Notes: generated by a model not told the origin, from the sequence alone. DNA of 64,000 nucleotides from BOG-908 sp963850605 (GCA_963850605.1 CAWKLX010000006.1:424654-488653), one strand, 5' to 3'; shown: positions 1-9,651, numbered from the stretch's first letter. Numbers and translations: made by a program.

Positions 1-378
1 CGCGGCGGCGGCATAACGCGGCCGCCAGGCGCAATCGACTGGCTTCGGCCCATCATGTGGTGACCATGGGTCGGAGCCGCATCGTTGGCGGGACGCGGCC
101 GTAAGGAAGCCGGCTCCGGCTCATCTTCCTCGTCTTCATCCGTCTCGATGGCCGCGCTGTTCGCGATCTCCGCAGCGACATCGGCGGTGGACGCAGTTTC
201 TGGCGCAGGCTGTGCCACGGCCTCGGCCGCCAGGACGGCCGGTTCGGCGGTCGGCCCCCGCCGGAACCGCAGCGTGCTCGGTCGCAGGAATGTGTGGGAC
301 GGGAATCTCCGACGGCAGAAGCGCGGGTGAAGGGGCGGGAGACGATACCTTCTTTGCGGTGGCGGACTTAGTCGGCAC
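1..378 (-). pseudogene. Start of a Pro/Ala/Glu-rich protein, frame broken; possible CarD-like gene cut by window edge
   Basis: A leftward reading frame begins at a GTG at 378 (or a TTG at 390) with a basic start reading MPTKSATAKK, then a Pro/Ala-rich stretch. Near 255-259, a run of five C on the plus strand, the frame ends in unrelated residues unless one base is removed. After that correction a coherent acidic stretch (ETDEDEEDEPEPASLRPRP) continues off the left edge. In many alphaproteobacteria the gene after fdxA is a CarD-type RNA polymerase regulator, whose N-terminus can be a disordered lysine/alanine-rich tail. Identity rests only on that gene order. The break could be a sequencing error. 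No conserved domain is inside the window. Confidence 0.35.
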
Positions 379-565
379 TTGCTTGAGCAACTCCTATGCT
401 GCCAGGGGCGCGCGCCCTCCGGCCTCGCGTGGGGCCCGTGCAGGGCGACACGCACATTTATGGGCTAGCGGCGACGCCGAGCCTGAACCAATTGAACCAA
501 GTCAACAGCCATAGCAGAATTTTCGCGCCCCGTCATGCCGCGTCTGAACGCGACGGCAGAGGTCC

Positions 566-892
566 CTATCCGGGTGCGGCAGAAAACAACGCTTCCTTGC
601 CCGGCTTGTCTTTCCACTCATCGGCATCCGCCGGGGCCGTGCCCTTGCGGGTGATGTTCGGCCAAGTGGCGGCAAAGATGCGGTTTCGTTCGGCCCAGGG
701 GGCTGCCTTGTCGTCGCTATCGGGTACGATAGCCTCGGCGGGGCATTCCGGCTCGCACACGCCGCAGTCGATGCATTCGTCGGGACTGATGACCAGCATG
801 TTCTCGCCGACATAGAAGCAGTCCACCGGACACACCTCCACGCAGTCCATGTATTTGCACTTGATACAGTTTTCGGTGACCACGTAGGTCAT
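566..892 (-). CDS. fdxA: FdxA-type 7Fe ferredoxin
   Basis: This 108-residue protein is a soluble electron carrier with one 3Fe-4S and one 4Fe-4S cluster. It starts MTYVVTENCIKCKYMDCVEV, and its cysteine spacing (C-x2-C-x4-C-x3-CP, then C-x2-C-x2-C-x3-CP) is that of the seven-iron ferredoxin family. The ATG at 892 is preceded by GGAG at a good distance, so longer frames upstream are not used. It follows the S4 protein and helicase genes on the same strand, an arrangement common in alphaproteobacteria. Its redox partner cannot be told from the sequence. Confidence 0.93.
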   Translation of the reverse strand: MTYVVTENCIKCKYMDCVEVCPVDCFYVGENMLVISPDECIDCGVCEPECPAEAIVPDSDDKAAPWAERNRIFAATWPNITRKGTAPADADEWKDKPGKEALFSAAPG

Positions 893-989
893 CGGGTTCT
901 CCAGTTGATTACATAGGTCTTGAACTGCGACGGCCGGCCCAGGTCGCGCGATATGGCGCGGGAGGGCGGCAGGCGCAACCCGCGCCAGC

Positions 990-1307
990 TCAGGGCAGAT
1001 CTTCGACAGCGGGCAGCGGCACGGTTTTTGGAGCGTCAGCCTCCGGATGGGCGCGATACAGGGCGCGTGCCTCACCTGCGCCCGCCCGGCGCTCCGTCAA
1101 GCCCAGCACTTCCACGACACGCACGCCGGCATACAGCGGCAGCGTCAGCATGTCCCCAACCCGCACTTTGGCGTGGCGCTTGTCGGTGGCCTGGCGGTTG
1201 ATGCGCACCAGCCCGCTGGCTGCCATCTCGGCGCAGGCGGTGCGCGTGGCGGCGAACCGGGCGCACCACAGCCACTTGTCCAGGCGCTGGGAATTCGACC
1301 CGCTCAA
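990..1307 (-). CDS. S4-domain RNA-binding protein (HslR-like)
   Basis: The 105-residue protein carries an S4 fold at its N-terminus (RLDKWLWCARFAATR near residues 8-22, then SGLVRIN), as in the heat-shock protein Hsp15/HslR, which binds stalled 50S subunits with peptidyl-tRNA. The start is a TTG at 1307 that overlaps the helicase stop (TTGA), indicating translational coupling. No other start gives a complete S4 motif. The C-terminal tail is charged and variable. Family assignment is firm. The exact ribosome-rescue role is inferred from homologues. Confidence 0.88.
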   Translation of the reverse strand: MSGSNSQRLDKWLWCARFAATRTACAEMAASGLVRINRQATDKRHAKVRVGDMLTLPLYAGVRVVEVLGLTERRAGAGEARALYRAHPEADAPKTVPLPAVEDLP

Positions 1308-3829
1308 CGCCGCAGATGAGCCAGCGCGGCAAAAGGATGGTCTGGCGGGGCCGCACGCGGGGCAAGGATGCTCGTCCGGCGTCGCCCGGACGCGATCATC
1401 GGTGGCGCCGGCGGGCCATAGGCGTCTGGGGGCAATGTGGGTGCCGGCAGCACGCGCATACCCAGGCCGCGCAGCACCGCGGGCAGCATGTCCGCGCGCA
1501 GCCCAAGACGTTGGGCGAGCTGGAACGGCAGCGGCGCCGGACGGCGGCGGGTGGCGGCGGCAAGCTCTGCGGCGACCCGTTCAGCTACATCGAGCCTGAG
1601 TAGCACTGGCCCCGCCGGCACCCATCCCTGTGCCACCAGAAAAGGACGCGCTTCGTCGGGCGGCGCGATCGAGACCAGGCTGGGGTTTGGCAGGTCCGGT
1701 AGGAGGGTCCGCGCCTGCACGGCCCAGAGCAGGGCACGCAACCGCGCCGGGCGCGGCCGCAGCAACTCGGGCACGTAGAGCGCGAACCGGCCGGCGCGCA
1801 CGCCAGCCGCGCGCAGGCGGCCACGCAGCTCCGGCTGGATGTCCTGCGAGTCGCCGGGACACACGCCGCCGCTCTCGAGCAGGCGGTGCAGCGGTCCGCG
1901 CAGGGCCGGATCGTGCTCCGTCCGCGCGGCCGCCCCGAACAGCGGCGCAAGCTCGCGGGCAATCAGGGCATCGGCCCAGCCCTGTATTCGAATACGGACT
2001 CGCTCGCGCTGCGGGCCGTCCAGAAACTCACTGTCCTGCACCTCTACCGCCGGCCGCGTCAGATGTGCGCCTGGCCGCAGCCTGGCGATCGCCACGCCCT
2101 CCCAGGCGATCGCGCCCGGCGCCGTCCCGGCGAGCGCGAATGCAGTGTCGCCGGCACGCTCGAGCAGGCCAATCCGGCGCGGCATCTCCTGCCCCAGCGC
2201 GCGCCTGGCCGCCCGCAGCACAAGGCGTGTGTCTTCGGCCGCGTCCGGATCTGGCACGAACGTGAAGCCGGCGATGTGGCCCACCGAGTGCCCCTCGACC
2301 ACTACTTCGCCGCGCGCGGTCACTGCCGAAAGAAGATCGCCGGAACCGGAGGCGCCCTCCAGCCGGCGCATCAGGTGGGCGGCGCGGCGATCGACAAAGC
2401 GCGCTGTCAGCCGCTCGTGCAGCACGTCCGACAGCCGGTCCTCGATCTCGCGGGCGCGGGCCTGCCAGGCGGTCGCGTCCGGCACCCAGTCGCCACGGGC
2501 GGCGATGAAGGACCAGACGCGCACGCCGGAGAGGCGGGCCATCAGGGTGTCGATGTCGCCTTCCGTGCTGGCGATCGCGGCGAACTGCTGGTCGAGCCAT
2601 GAAGAATCGAGGAGCTTTCCCCGGGCCAGGGTGTCGTAGATGCGGGCGCAAAGCCGGACGTGGCTGTCATCGGTGATCTTTCGGAAGTCCGGCACCTGGC
2701 ACGACTCCCACAGCAGCCGGACCTGGCGCCGGCCACGGGCCAGGCGGCGTATGTCGGGATCGCCGGTCAGGGCCGACAGGGTTTGCAGGTCGGCTGCCTC
2801 GTTGCCACGCACTAGGCCCGGGCGGGGCGGTGGCGCAGTCAGGCTGGCAAGCAGGCCGTCGACATGGGTGAAGTCCAAATCGTCGTTGCGCCAGAAAATC
2901 TCTTCGAGCGGCTCGAAAACGTGGTTCTCAACCGCCTCCACCAACTCGTCCGGAATGACGGGGCAGGTGGCTGTGGTGCCGAATGTGCCATCGCGCATGC
3001 CGCGACCGGCTCGCCCACCAATCTGGGCAATTTCGGGCGCGGTCAGCCGGCGCGGGCGATGGCCGTCAAACTTTTGCAAACCAGCGAAGGCCACATGGTT
3101 CACGTCCATGTTGAGGCCCATGCCGATCGCGTCGGTGGCGACCAGAAAATCGACCTCGCGGTCCTGGTATAACGCGACCTGCGCATTGCGGGTGCGCGGC
3201 GAGAGCCTGCCCATGACTACCGCGCACCCGCCGCGCCGCCGGCGGATCAGCTCTGCAATGGCATAAACCTCGGAGGCGCTGAAGGCGACGATGGCGCTGC
3301 GCTGCGGCAGCCGCATCAGCTTTGCCGGCCCTGCGTAGGTCAGCTGCGACAGGCGGGGCCTCGTTTCGACTTCGGCCTGCGGCACGAGTCGCTGCAGGAG
3401 GGGGCGTATTGTCTCAGCGCCCAGGAACATCGTTTCCACCAAGCCGCGCGCATGCAGCAGACGGGATGTAAAAACGTGGCCACGGTCGGGGTCGGCGCAA
3501 AGCTGGATTTCGTCCACGGCGACGAACTCGACGCGGCGGTCCAGCGGCATGGCTTCGACGGTGCAGCTGAACCAGCGGGCGTCGGGCGGGACGATTTTTT
3601 CCTCGCCGGTGATCAGGGCGACATACCGGGCGCCCTTGGCCGCGACCATCCGGTCGAAATTCTCGCGGGCGAGCAGGCGCAATGGAAAGCCGATAATGCC
3701 CGAGGCATGGCCGAGCAGCCGGGTGATCGCCAGATGCGTCTTTCCGGTGTTGGTGGGTCCAAGTACGGCTCGCACCCTAGCGGCGAACATCTCTGGGCCG
3801 GGGTGAGACGTGCCTGGCATTACCCACAT
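1304..3829 (-). CDS. Suv3/MgpS-like DExH helicase
   Basis: An 841-residue superfamily 2 helicase. It has a Walker A GPTNTGKT at residues 24-31, a DEIQ box near residue 108, VATDAIGMGLNMD and GGRAGRG motifs in the second RecA domain, then a long C-terminal half. DEIQ with IGMGLN is the signature of the Suv3 family, which unwinds RNA/DNA in mitochondria and alphaproteobacteria. The ATG at 3829 lacks a clear ribosome site; ATG at 3820 or 3790 would keep all motifs. It is the first gene of a leftward operon with the S4 protein (4-base overlap) and probably fdxA. Confidence 0.9.
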   Translation of the reverse strand: MWVMPGTSHPGPEMFAARVRAVLGPTNTGKTHLAITRLLGHASGIIGFPLRLLARENFDRMVAAKGARYVALITGEEKIVPPDARWFSCTVEAMPLDRRVEFVAVDEIQLCADPDRGHVFTSRLLHARGLVETMFLGAETIRPLLQRLVPQAEVETRPRLSQLTYAGPAKLMRLPQRSAIVAFSASEVYAIAELIRRRRGGCAVVMGRLSPRTRNAQVALYQDREVDFLVATDAIGMGLNMDVNHVAFAGLQKFDGHRPRRLTAPEIAQIGGRAGRGMRDGTFGTTATCPVIPDELVEAVENHVFEPLEEIFWRNDDLDFTHVDGLLASLTAPPPRPGLVRGNEAADLQTLSALTGDPDIRRLARGRRQVRLLWESCQVPDFRKITDDSHVRLCARIYDTLARGKLLDSSWLDQQFAAIASTEGDIDTLMARLSGVRVWSFIAARGDWVPDATAWQARAREIEDRLSDVLHERLTARFVDRRAAHLMRRLEGASGSGDLLSAVTARGEVVVEGHSVGHIAGFTFVPDPDAAEDTRLVLRAARRALGQEMPRRIGLLERAGDTAFALAGTAPGAIAWEGVAIARLRPGAHLTRPAVEVQDSEFLDGPQRERVRIRIQGWADALIARELAPLFGAAARTEHDPALRGPLHRLLESGGVCPGDSQDIQPELRGRLRAAGVRAGRFALYVPELLRPRPARLRALLWAVQARTLLPDLPNPSLVSIAPPDEARPFLVAQGWVPAGPVLLRLDVAERVAAELAAATRRRPAPLPFQLAQRLGLRADMLPAVLRGLGMRVLPAPTLPPDAYGPPAPPMIASGRRRTSILAPRAAPPDHPFAALAHLRR

Positions 3830-4567
3830 GATTTTGCCGGTGCCCCGTTATTGCAAGACAGGGGACCGCGGCCCAGGGCTGACCGCGCTGCCTCCGCTCG
3901 GCGGCACACGTAGCCGTGATAGCGAATTTGTGATCCCGCGGCACGGCGGCAGTGGGGCTCGGTTTCACTAGCCAATATCGCCAGTCAGGTTGCCCCGCCC
4001 GCAATTAACTCGCCAAAAAATTGCAAAAAGCAGACGTTATTGCCGCGATCGGATAGGAATGTAGTTGAAACCTGCAACATTATGGGATGCGGCTAGTTTG
4101 CCGGACAACCTTACAGGTTGTCTGCGAGTAACATTGAAGCTCAGCTGGAGCAGCAGGTCCCGCAGTTGCCGCTTCAATTCGTAGGTGTTTCTACCTAAGC
4201 CATTTTTGATACAATTTACACTTGCCATGGTGGCTTCGTTTCAGCTATGGAAATGTTACAGACAGAGCATGGACTTGTGAGCCGAGGGTTGCGGCGGGAT
4301 GGTTGCTACGAGCAATACGCATGTGTGAGCAGACTCGGAGCTTTGGATAAAACCATGTCGGACGGAAACATTTCGTTGCACGGCGTCGCTTCAACAATAG
4401 TTCATGTTGCGTTTGGCAAACACATAACCATTATGCTGCACGACGCGAACGACTTTAGAACTTTCTTTGTCTTCTGCGGTTAAAACGGTCGCGATCCGAC
4501 ACGGGTTCGAGACTTAACGGTAATCCGCTTTCGCCATCATTGGCCAGCGGTATGAAAGGAAAAGACG
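3830..4567. other. Low-GC intergenic region between helicase and marR-type gene
   Basis: About 740 bases separate two divergent genes and are visibly richer in A/T than the flanks. Two small open frames exist: leftward 4037-4228 (63 residues) and rightward 4247-4483 (78 residues). Neither has a convincing ribosome site, known motif or the third-position GC bias of neighbouring genes, so I do not call them genes. The region must hold the two divergent promoters. The base composition could mark an old insertion or a noncoding RNA. No clear terminator or operator was found. Confidence 0.4.
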
Positions 4568-4957
4568 ATGGCTGCTCAACAATCCGATCAGATGGTCGGC
4601 ATTCTGCGGGATACCATCGTGGCGCTGGTGCGTCGCGATGGTCCGGACCTCTCCGCACGCCAGCTTGGCGTGTTCCTGACCTGCTACCTTCAGGAAGGCG
4701 CGCACACCGTGCGCGGGCTGGCGGCCGATCTCAACGTGTCCAAGCCCGCGATCACCCGCGCGCTCGACCGTCTGGGCGAGCTCGACCTCGCGCGTCGCAA
4801 GGTCGACCCGATGGATCGTCGCAGCGTGCTCGTGCAGCGCACACTGAAGGGTGCGGCGTTCCTGCGCGACCTGCGCTCCATCATGAACGAGGCGACCAGC
4901 ACGCAGCGCAAGGCGACTGCCGCTGAAGAGCGTCGCGCCAGCCGCGCTCACGCGTAA
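4568..4957 (+). CDS. MarR-family transcriptional regulator
   Basis: A 129-residue winged-helix regulator. The recognition helix region reads VRGLAADLNVSKPAITRALDRL (about residues 43-64) and is followed by a wing with a DRRS-type turn, the usual MarR layout. The family binds palindromic promoters as dimers and often responds to phenolic or redox signals. The ATG at 4568 has AAAGGA seven bases upstream. It is short for the family (typically 140-160), lacking part of the flanking dimerisation helices. It faces the sugar transferase gene convergently, so its target is not evident. Confidence 0.85.
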   Translation: MAAQQSDQMVGILRDTIVALVRRDGPDLSARQLGVFLTCYLQEGAHTVRGLAADLNVSKPAITRALDRLGELDLARRKVDPMDRRSVLVQRTLKGAAFLRDLRSIMNEATSTQRKATAAEERRASRAHA

Positions 4958-4999
4958 CGCATCACAGCCGCCTCCGGGGCGAGTTCTCCGGGGGCGGTC

Positions 5000-6043
5000 T
5001 CACCAATGTTCAATTCCCGCGCGTCGCGCACGCGTGGCGACGTAACCGAGCCACGCAATTTGCGGTGCGAGCACCGCCACCGCGAGGGCCGGTTTCCACG
5101 CACTGGCCGATAACGCGAATACAAAGCAGCACACCCCGCCCCAGACCACCATCGCCCAGTGCACCAGGGTAACCGCCCAGGCGGCCATGCCACTCCGTTG
5201 CGCCATCTGATAGAGATGGCTGCGATGCGCCTGGGTGATCCGCTCGCCCGCCAGCGCGCGGCGCGCCAGGGTGAAAACAACGTCGAACCATACGCCGGCC
5301 AGCAGCATCGGCACCAGCAGCACCGACAGTGTTTGGGCCCCGAAGCCCGCCGCCAGCACACCCAGGATCGCCAGCACGAACCCGGAAAACTGGCTGCCGA
5401 CATCGCCCATGAAGATGCGTGCGCGGGGGAAATTGAACGGCAGGAAACCTGCGATACCCGCCGCCAGCAGCATTGCCGACACATGCGTGAAGAAGTCACC
5501 CTGAACCCAGGCAATGGCGGCCAGGATCACGCAGGCAATTGCCACCGACCCGCTCGCTAACCCGTTCAGGCCGTCGATAAAATTGACCGCGTTTGTCGCG
5601 AACACAATCCACGCCGCGGTCAGCGGTATGCCCCAAATCCCCAAATCGATCGCGCCGACCGATGGCAGGTGCAGTACCCGCAATCGGATACCGCAGGCGA
5701 TGGCGATCAGCGCGGCGGCAAGCTGGGCGGCCAGCTTGATGGCGAACGAAAAATTGTTCGTGTCGTCGGCGTATGAGATAGCGGCTATCCCGACCGAGGC
5801 CGCAATCAAACCCAAGAAAGGCGTTTGCGGCAACCGGGCCTGGCCGGCGCCGACATAAAGGATCGCAAGGCCCAGCACGAAAGCGCTTGCGATACCGACG
5901 CCGCCACCCTTCGGGGTAGGCTGGGTATGGGAGCTGCGCGCGCCCGGGTGGTCCAGCGTCCCGACACGGATCATGGCGCGCACGATCACCGCCGAGACAA
6001 GGGCCAGCACGACGGCCAGCAGAAGGTGCGCCTCCAACCTCAC
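5000..6043 (-). CDS. WecA/MraY-type polyprenyl-phosphate sugar-1-phosphate transferase
   Basis: A 347-residue polytopic membrane protein of the glycosyltransferase 4 family, which loads a sugar-1-phosphate onto undecaprenyl phosphate at the inner membrane to begin glycan assembly. Family marks are YADDTNN (near 106), NFIDGLNGLASG (near 155), FMGDVGSQFSG (near 210) and the cytoplasmic AHRSHLYQ loop, with about ten hydrophobic helices. The start is a GTG at 6043. It diverges from the dehydratase gene, and together they point to O-antigen or exopolysaccharide synthesis. Which sugar it uses is not readable. Confidence 0.9.
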   Translation of the reverse strand: MRLEAHLLLAVVLALVSAVIVRAMIRVGTLDHPGARSSHTQPTPKGGGVGIASAFVLGLAILYVGAGQARLPQTPFLGLIAASVGIAAISYADDTNNFSFAIKLAAQLAAALIAIACGIRLRVLHLPSVGAIDLGIWGIPLTAAWIVFATNAVNFIDGLNGLASGSVAIACVILAAIAWVQGDFFTHVSAMLLAAGIAGFLPFNFPRARIFMGDVGSQFSGFVLAILGVLAAGFGAQTLSVLLVPMLLAGVWFDVVFTLARRALAGERITQAHRSHLYQMAQRSGMAAWAVTLVHWAMVVWGGVCCFVFALSASAWKPALAVAVLAPQIAWLGYVATRARRAGIEHW

Positions 6044-6155
6044 CTGATCGCTGGACCTGTATGCATGGCGCGCCTTGTGGCCCAGGGCCGGCCCTGCTGC
6101 CTATCCCCGAGGCAGCGCATTTCGCGCCGGTCGTTCGGTTGCTATATGCGGAACG

Positions 6156-8063
6156 GTGAGGTCCTTCCGCCGTTCCGCCAACCGGATACTTGTCAATGTG
6201 ATGCTGGACGGTGCGCTGGCCGCGGCCGCCGCTCCGCTGGCGCGCTGGATTGCCGACCCGCGCGGCGGCCTGCTGCACCCGCTCTGGTTCCTGGCCGGTG
6301 GCGGCATCACGCTGCTGCTGGGTGGCGTGCCGTTCCGTCTGTCGCAGCAATACTGGCGATTTGCCGGCTTGTCCGACTTGGTGGGCGTGATGGGCGGCAG
6401 CATCGTGTCGGCTGGACTGTTCGCACTCCTGCTGGTGGTCACCGGGTTCCATCTGCCCACCGTCACCTATCCGATCGTGCACGCGCTGACGCTGATGGTG
6501 CTGCTGGGCGCCCCCCGCCTGCTCTACCGCCTCTACCGCGTGCGGCCGCGCCGCGCCGGCGAGGATGGGGCCGTCCAATCCGTCATCCTGGTGGGCGCAG
6601 GGGACGCGGCCGATGCGTTCATCCGGGCGACCGGCACCCACGGCTCTGGGCTGCGCGTCGCCGGCCTGCTCGCCTTGTCGGATCGCCAGGCCGGGCGGCG
6701 CATGCACAGCCTCCCCATACTGGGCACGGCCGCCGAGGCGGACCAGGTTTTTGTCAAATTGGCCAAGCAGGGCCGGATGCCCTCCGCGCTGGTCGTGACC
6801 GAACCGGAGTTCTTGGGTGCACCACTGGCCGCCCTGATAGCCAAGGCCGAGGCGGCCGGCATTCCGGTGCGCCGGGCGCCGCGGCCCACCGTTCTGACTT
6901 CCGCCGAACGGATCGAGCTGCGGCCGATTGCCATCGAGGATCTTCTGCTCCGGCCGCAGGTGTCGCTCGACCGCGCCGGCATGGCGCAGCTGGTGGAGGG
7001 GCGTCGCGTGCTGGTCACCGGCGCTGGCGGCAGCATCGGCGCCGAACTCGCGCGCCAGCTGGCCGGCTGGCGCCCGGCCTGCCTCGTCCTGCTCGATCAG
7101 AGCGAGTATGCGTTGTGGCAGATCGATCTCGAGATTTCCGAGATTGCGCCCGACGTGAGGCGCCATGCGGTGATCGCCGACATACGCGAGGCCAGGCGCA
7201 TCAAGACGGTGTTCGAGGCGGAGGCGCCCGAGCTGATTTTCCATGCCGCCGCCCTGAAGCACGTGCCGATGGTCGAAGCCAATCCGCTGGAAGGCCTGCT
7301 GACCAATGCCTGCGGTACGCGCGTGGTGGCCGACGCGGCGCGGGCCTGCGGGGCCAACGCGATGGTGTTGATCAGCACCGACAAGGCGGTCAACCCGACA
7401 AGCCTGATGGGCGCCAGCAAGCGGGTGGCCGAGATGTATTGCCAGGCGCTCGACATCGAGGCGCGTGCCAACGGCGCGGGGCTGCGCTGCGTCACGGTCC
7501 GCTTCGGCAACGTGCTGGGCAGCACCGGCAGCGTGGTGCCGCTGTTCCGCCGCCAGTTGGAGCGAGGCGGTCCGCTGACCATCACCCACCCCGACATGCA
7601 ACGCTATTTCATGACGGTGCGCGAGGCGGTCAGCCTGGTGCTGCAGGCCACCGTGGTCGGTACGATGCAGGATATGCTTCCGGGCCTGCAAGCGGCCGAC
7701 CGCCGCCAGGGCGGCATTTTCGTGCTCGACATGGGCGAACCGGTGCGCATCGTCGATCTGGCGCGCCAGATGATCCGGCTGGCCGGACTGCGGCCCGAGC
7801 AGGATGTGGCGATCGAGTACACCGGCCTTCGCCCTGGCGAGAAATTGTTTGAAGAGCTGTTTCACGGCCGGGAGCCGCCGGTGCCCACGGGCCATCCAGG
7901 GCTGCTGATGGCCGCGCCCCGCACCGCCGACGCAGCATCCGTGGGCGCCGCGATCGACGAGATTTCTACCTTGTGCCGCGCCGGCGACCTGCGCGTGCTC
8001 GACCGCGTTTTCGCGCTCGTTCCTGAACTGGTGCGTGCGCCCGCTTTGGAACCTGTCACATGA
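6156..8063 (+). CDS. FlaA1/CapD-family membrane nucleotide-sugar 4,6-dehydratase/epimerase
   Basis: About 635 residues: an N-terminal membrane part with roughly four helices, a CoA-binding-like Rossmann segment, then an SDR catalytic domain with GAGGSIGAE (near residue 285), ISTDKAVNP and LMGASKRVAE. The family converts UDP-N-acetylhexosamine to a 4-keto-6-deoxy sugar. I chose the GTG at 6156 (reading RSFRRSANRI) because homologues keep this basic segment before the first helix; ATG 6201 is the alternative, and the longer TTG frame from 6075 looks untranslated. Its stop overlaps the aminotransferase start, so dehydration and amination are coupled. Confidence 0.88.
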   Translation: MRSFRRSANRILVNVMLDGALAAAAAPLARWIADPRGGLLHPLWFLAGGGITLLLGGVPFRLSQQYWRFAGLSDLVGVMGGSIVSAGLFALLLVVTGFHLPTVTYPIVHALTLMVLLGAPRLLYRLYRVRPRRAGEDGAVQSVILVGAGDAADAFIRATGTHGSGLRVAGLLALSDRQAGRRMHSLPILGTAAEADQVFVKLAKQGRMPSALVVTEPEFLGAPLAALIAKAEAAGIPVRRAPRPTVLTSAERIELRPIAIEDLLLRPQVSLDRAGMAQLVEGRRVLVTGAGGSIGAELARQLAGWRPACLVLLDQSEYALWQIDLEISEIAPDVRRHAVIADIREARRIKTVFEAEAPELIFHAAALKHVPMVEANPLEGLLTNACGTRVVADAARACGANAMVLISTDKAVNPTSLMGASKRVAEMYCQALDIEARANGAGLRCVTVRFGNVLGSTGSVVPLFRRQLERGGPLTITHPDMQRYFMTVREAVSLVLQATVVGTMQDMLPGLQAADRRQGGIFVLDMGEPVRIVDLARQMIRLAGLRPEQDVAIEYTGLRPGEKLFEELFHGREPPVPTGHPGLLMAAPRTADAASVGAAIDEISTLCRAGDLRVLDRVFALVPELVRAPALEPVT

Positions 8064-9205
8064 CCCAGCCGATCGCCTTTCTCGACCTGCCGGCACAGCA
8101 AATACGCCTGGGTCCCGGCCTGCGCGCCCGCCTTGATGCCGTGCTGTCGAAATGCCAGTTCGTGCTGGGGCCTGAGGTAGCCGAACTGGAGCAGCGCCTC
8201 GCCGATTACGCCGGTGCAGCGCACTGCGTGACGGTCAGCAGCGGCACGGACGCCTTGCAGATCGCCATGATGGCCGAAGACATAGGCCGCGGCCACGCCG
8301 TGTTTCTGCCCGGCTTCACCTATACGGCCACCGCCGAGGTTCCGCTGGTGCTCGGGGCCACCCCGATCTTCGTTGATGTCGATCCCCGCACCTTCCAGAT
8401 CGACCCCGCGGACCTGGAGCGGCGGATCGCCTCGGTCGAGGCCGAGGGCGTGCTGCGGCCACGCGCGATCGTGGGGGTCGATCTGTTCGGCCAGCCCGCG
8501 CCGTGGCCGGCGTTGCGAGATATAGCGGCGCGCAAAAACATGTATCTGCTGGACGACTGCGCCCAAAGCTTTGGCGCTTCGCTGGCCGGCCGTAGACTGG
8601 GCCGGGAGGCGGACACTGCCGTCAGTTTTTTCCCCAGCAAGCCCTTGGGCGCCTATGGCGATGGCGGCGCGCTGCTGACGGAAAGCGCTGAGCGTGCCGC
8701 GCTTTACCGCTCACTGCGCACCCATGGCGAGGGGACCACGCGCTACGAGGTGTTGCGCACCGGCATGAACGGAAGGCTGGACACGCTGCAGGCGGCCGTG
8801 CTGCTGGCCAAACTGGACGTGTTCGATGGAGAATTGGCCACCAGAGAGCGTATCGCATCGCTCTATGACGAGGGATTGGCCGGCCACGTCACCACGCCGA
8901 GGCGCGTTGCCGACAGCGCCAGTGCCTGGGCGATCTATGCCATCCTGCTCCCGGACGGTGCCTTGCGCGACCGGGTGCAGGCCGAATTGCGCGCCGAGGG
9001 CGTGCCGACCGCCATCTACTATCCGCGCCCTTTGCACCACCAGCCGGCCTATGCGCCGCACCATCGCGGCAGCGCGCTGCCGGTCGCCGAGGACATCTCG
9101 ACGCGCATCCTGGCACTCCCGATCCATCCCGACCTGACCGACGAACAGGTGCAACGCGTGATCGAGGCGGTGCGCCAGGCAACCACCGCCTTCCTGTCAG
9201 GTTGA
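8060..9205 (+). CDS. DegT/DnrJ/EryC1 PLP-dependent sugar aminotransferase
   Basis: A 381-residue fold-type I aminotransferase. It has the phosphate-binding SSGTDALQIAM, the PLP-pyridine Asp in DDCAQSFGA, and the Schiff-base lysine in FFPSKPLGAYGDGG, followed by GMNGRLDTLQAAVL. Members transaminate 4-keto or 3-keto nucleotide sugars. The ATG overlaps the dehydratase stop (ATGA), so the pair probably makes a UDP-4-amino-4,6-dideoxy sugar, as PglF/PglE-type pairs do. That product is inferred from the pairing, not from specific residues. Confidence 0.9.
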   Translation: MTQPIAFLDLPAQQIRLGPGLRARLDAVLSKCQFVLGPEVAELEQRLADYAGAAHCVTVSSGTDALQIAMMAEDIGRGHAVFLPGFTYTATAEVPLVLGATPIFVDVDPRTFQIDPADLERRIASVEAEGVLRPRAIVGVDLFGQPAPWPALRDIAARKNMYLLDDCAQSFGASLAGRRLGREADTAVSFFPSKPLGAYGDGGALLTESAERAALYRSLRTHGEGTTRYEVLRTGMNGRLDTLQAAVLLAKLDVFDGELATRERIASLYDEGLAGHVTTPRRVADSASAWAIYAILLPDGALRDRVQAELRAEGVPTAIYYPRPLHHQPAYAPHHRGSALPVAEDISTRILALPIHPDLTDEQVQRVIEAVRQATTAFLSG

Positions 9206-9228
9206 TCGCCTGGGAAACGGAGGGCATC

Positions 9229-9417
9229 ATGTCAGACGGCAAAAAGAGCGACGGCAACCCGGATCTGGCCGATAAGGCGACCGCCACCGAACATGGCGTG
9301 CCGAAAGGCGCCGCTACCGAGGACAGTCCCGGTGGCTATGGCGGCACCGACCGGCTGCAGAGCGAGGCGGCGCCGCTGCACCCGGAGGCCGGACGCGATC
9401 AGGCCAAGGATATCTGA
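9229..9417 (+). CDS. Small hydrophilic protein of unknown function
   Basis: A 62-residue protein rich in Asp, Glu, Lys and Gly, with no hydrophobic segment. The ATG at 9229 has GGAGG six bases upstream, much better than the in-frame ATC or TTG region above it. It begins 24 bases after the aminotransferase stop and may be co-transcribed. The composition suggests a disordered, perhaps stress-related protein. No family was recognised. Confidence 0.55.
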   Translation: MSDGKKSDGNPDLADKATATEHGVPKGAATEDSPGGYGGTDRLQSEAAPLHPEAGRDQAKDI

Positions 9418-9581
9418 TCCTCTCCTCGCAGGCTTTCGGGCGGGCCGGCGTCACCACATCGGGCAGGATCTTGGCCACCAGCCGCGCCAACACGGCGCCG
9501 GATTGTTCCGGCACAGAGCCGGGGGGATGTCGAACGAGGCATCGGCGTGTGTGCGTGGGCTTGTTGACCACCATCACACTT

Positions 9582-9651
9582 GAGCATCATCCGATCGAAC
9601 GGGATCGTTCGGTCGGATAAAGATACTCGCCAAAACAATAAACCAGAGCTT
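9582..9651 (+). repeat. Dispersed palindrome-plus-tail repeat, copy A
   Basis: An imperfect palindrome (CATCCGATCGAACG facing CGTTCGGTCGGAT) followed by a tail beginning ACTCGCCAAAACAATAA. The same unit is found near 61945-62022 (reverse orientation) and at 63939-64000. It lies in the 311-base space between the small hydrophilic gene and the MAPEG gene, which holds nothing else I can identify. It may form a transcript-end hairpin. It resembles in design the palindrome-with-tail repeats common in alphaproteobacterial chromosomes. Confidence 0.8.

Noticed and set aside
4247..4483. Possible 78-residue gene
   Set aside because: No ribosome site, codon bias unlike neighbours, no similarity recognised.
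5496..8096. Minus-strand open frame of 866 codons opposite the dehydratase gene
   Set aside because: It is the shadow of a GC-rich coding strand; its protein is Arg/His/Gly-rich without motifs and overlaps two certain genes.
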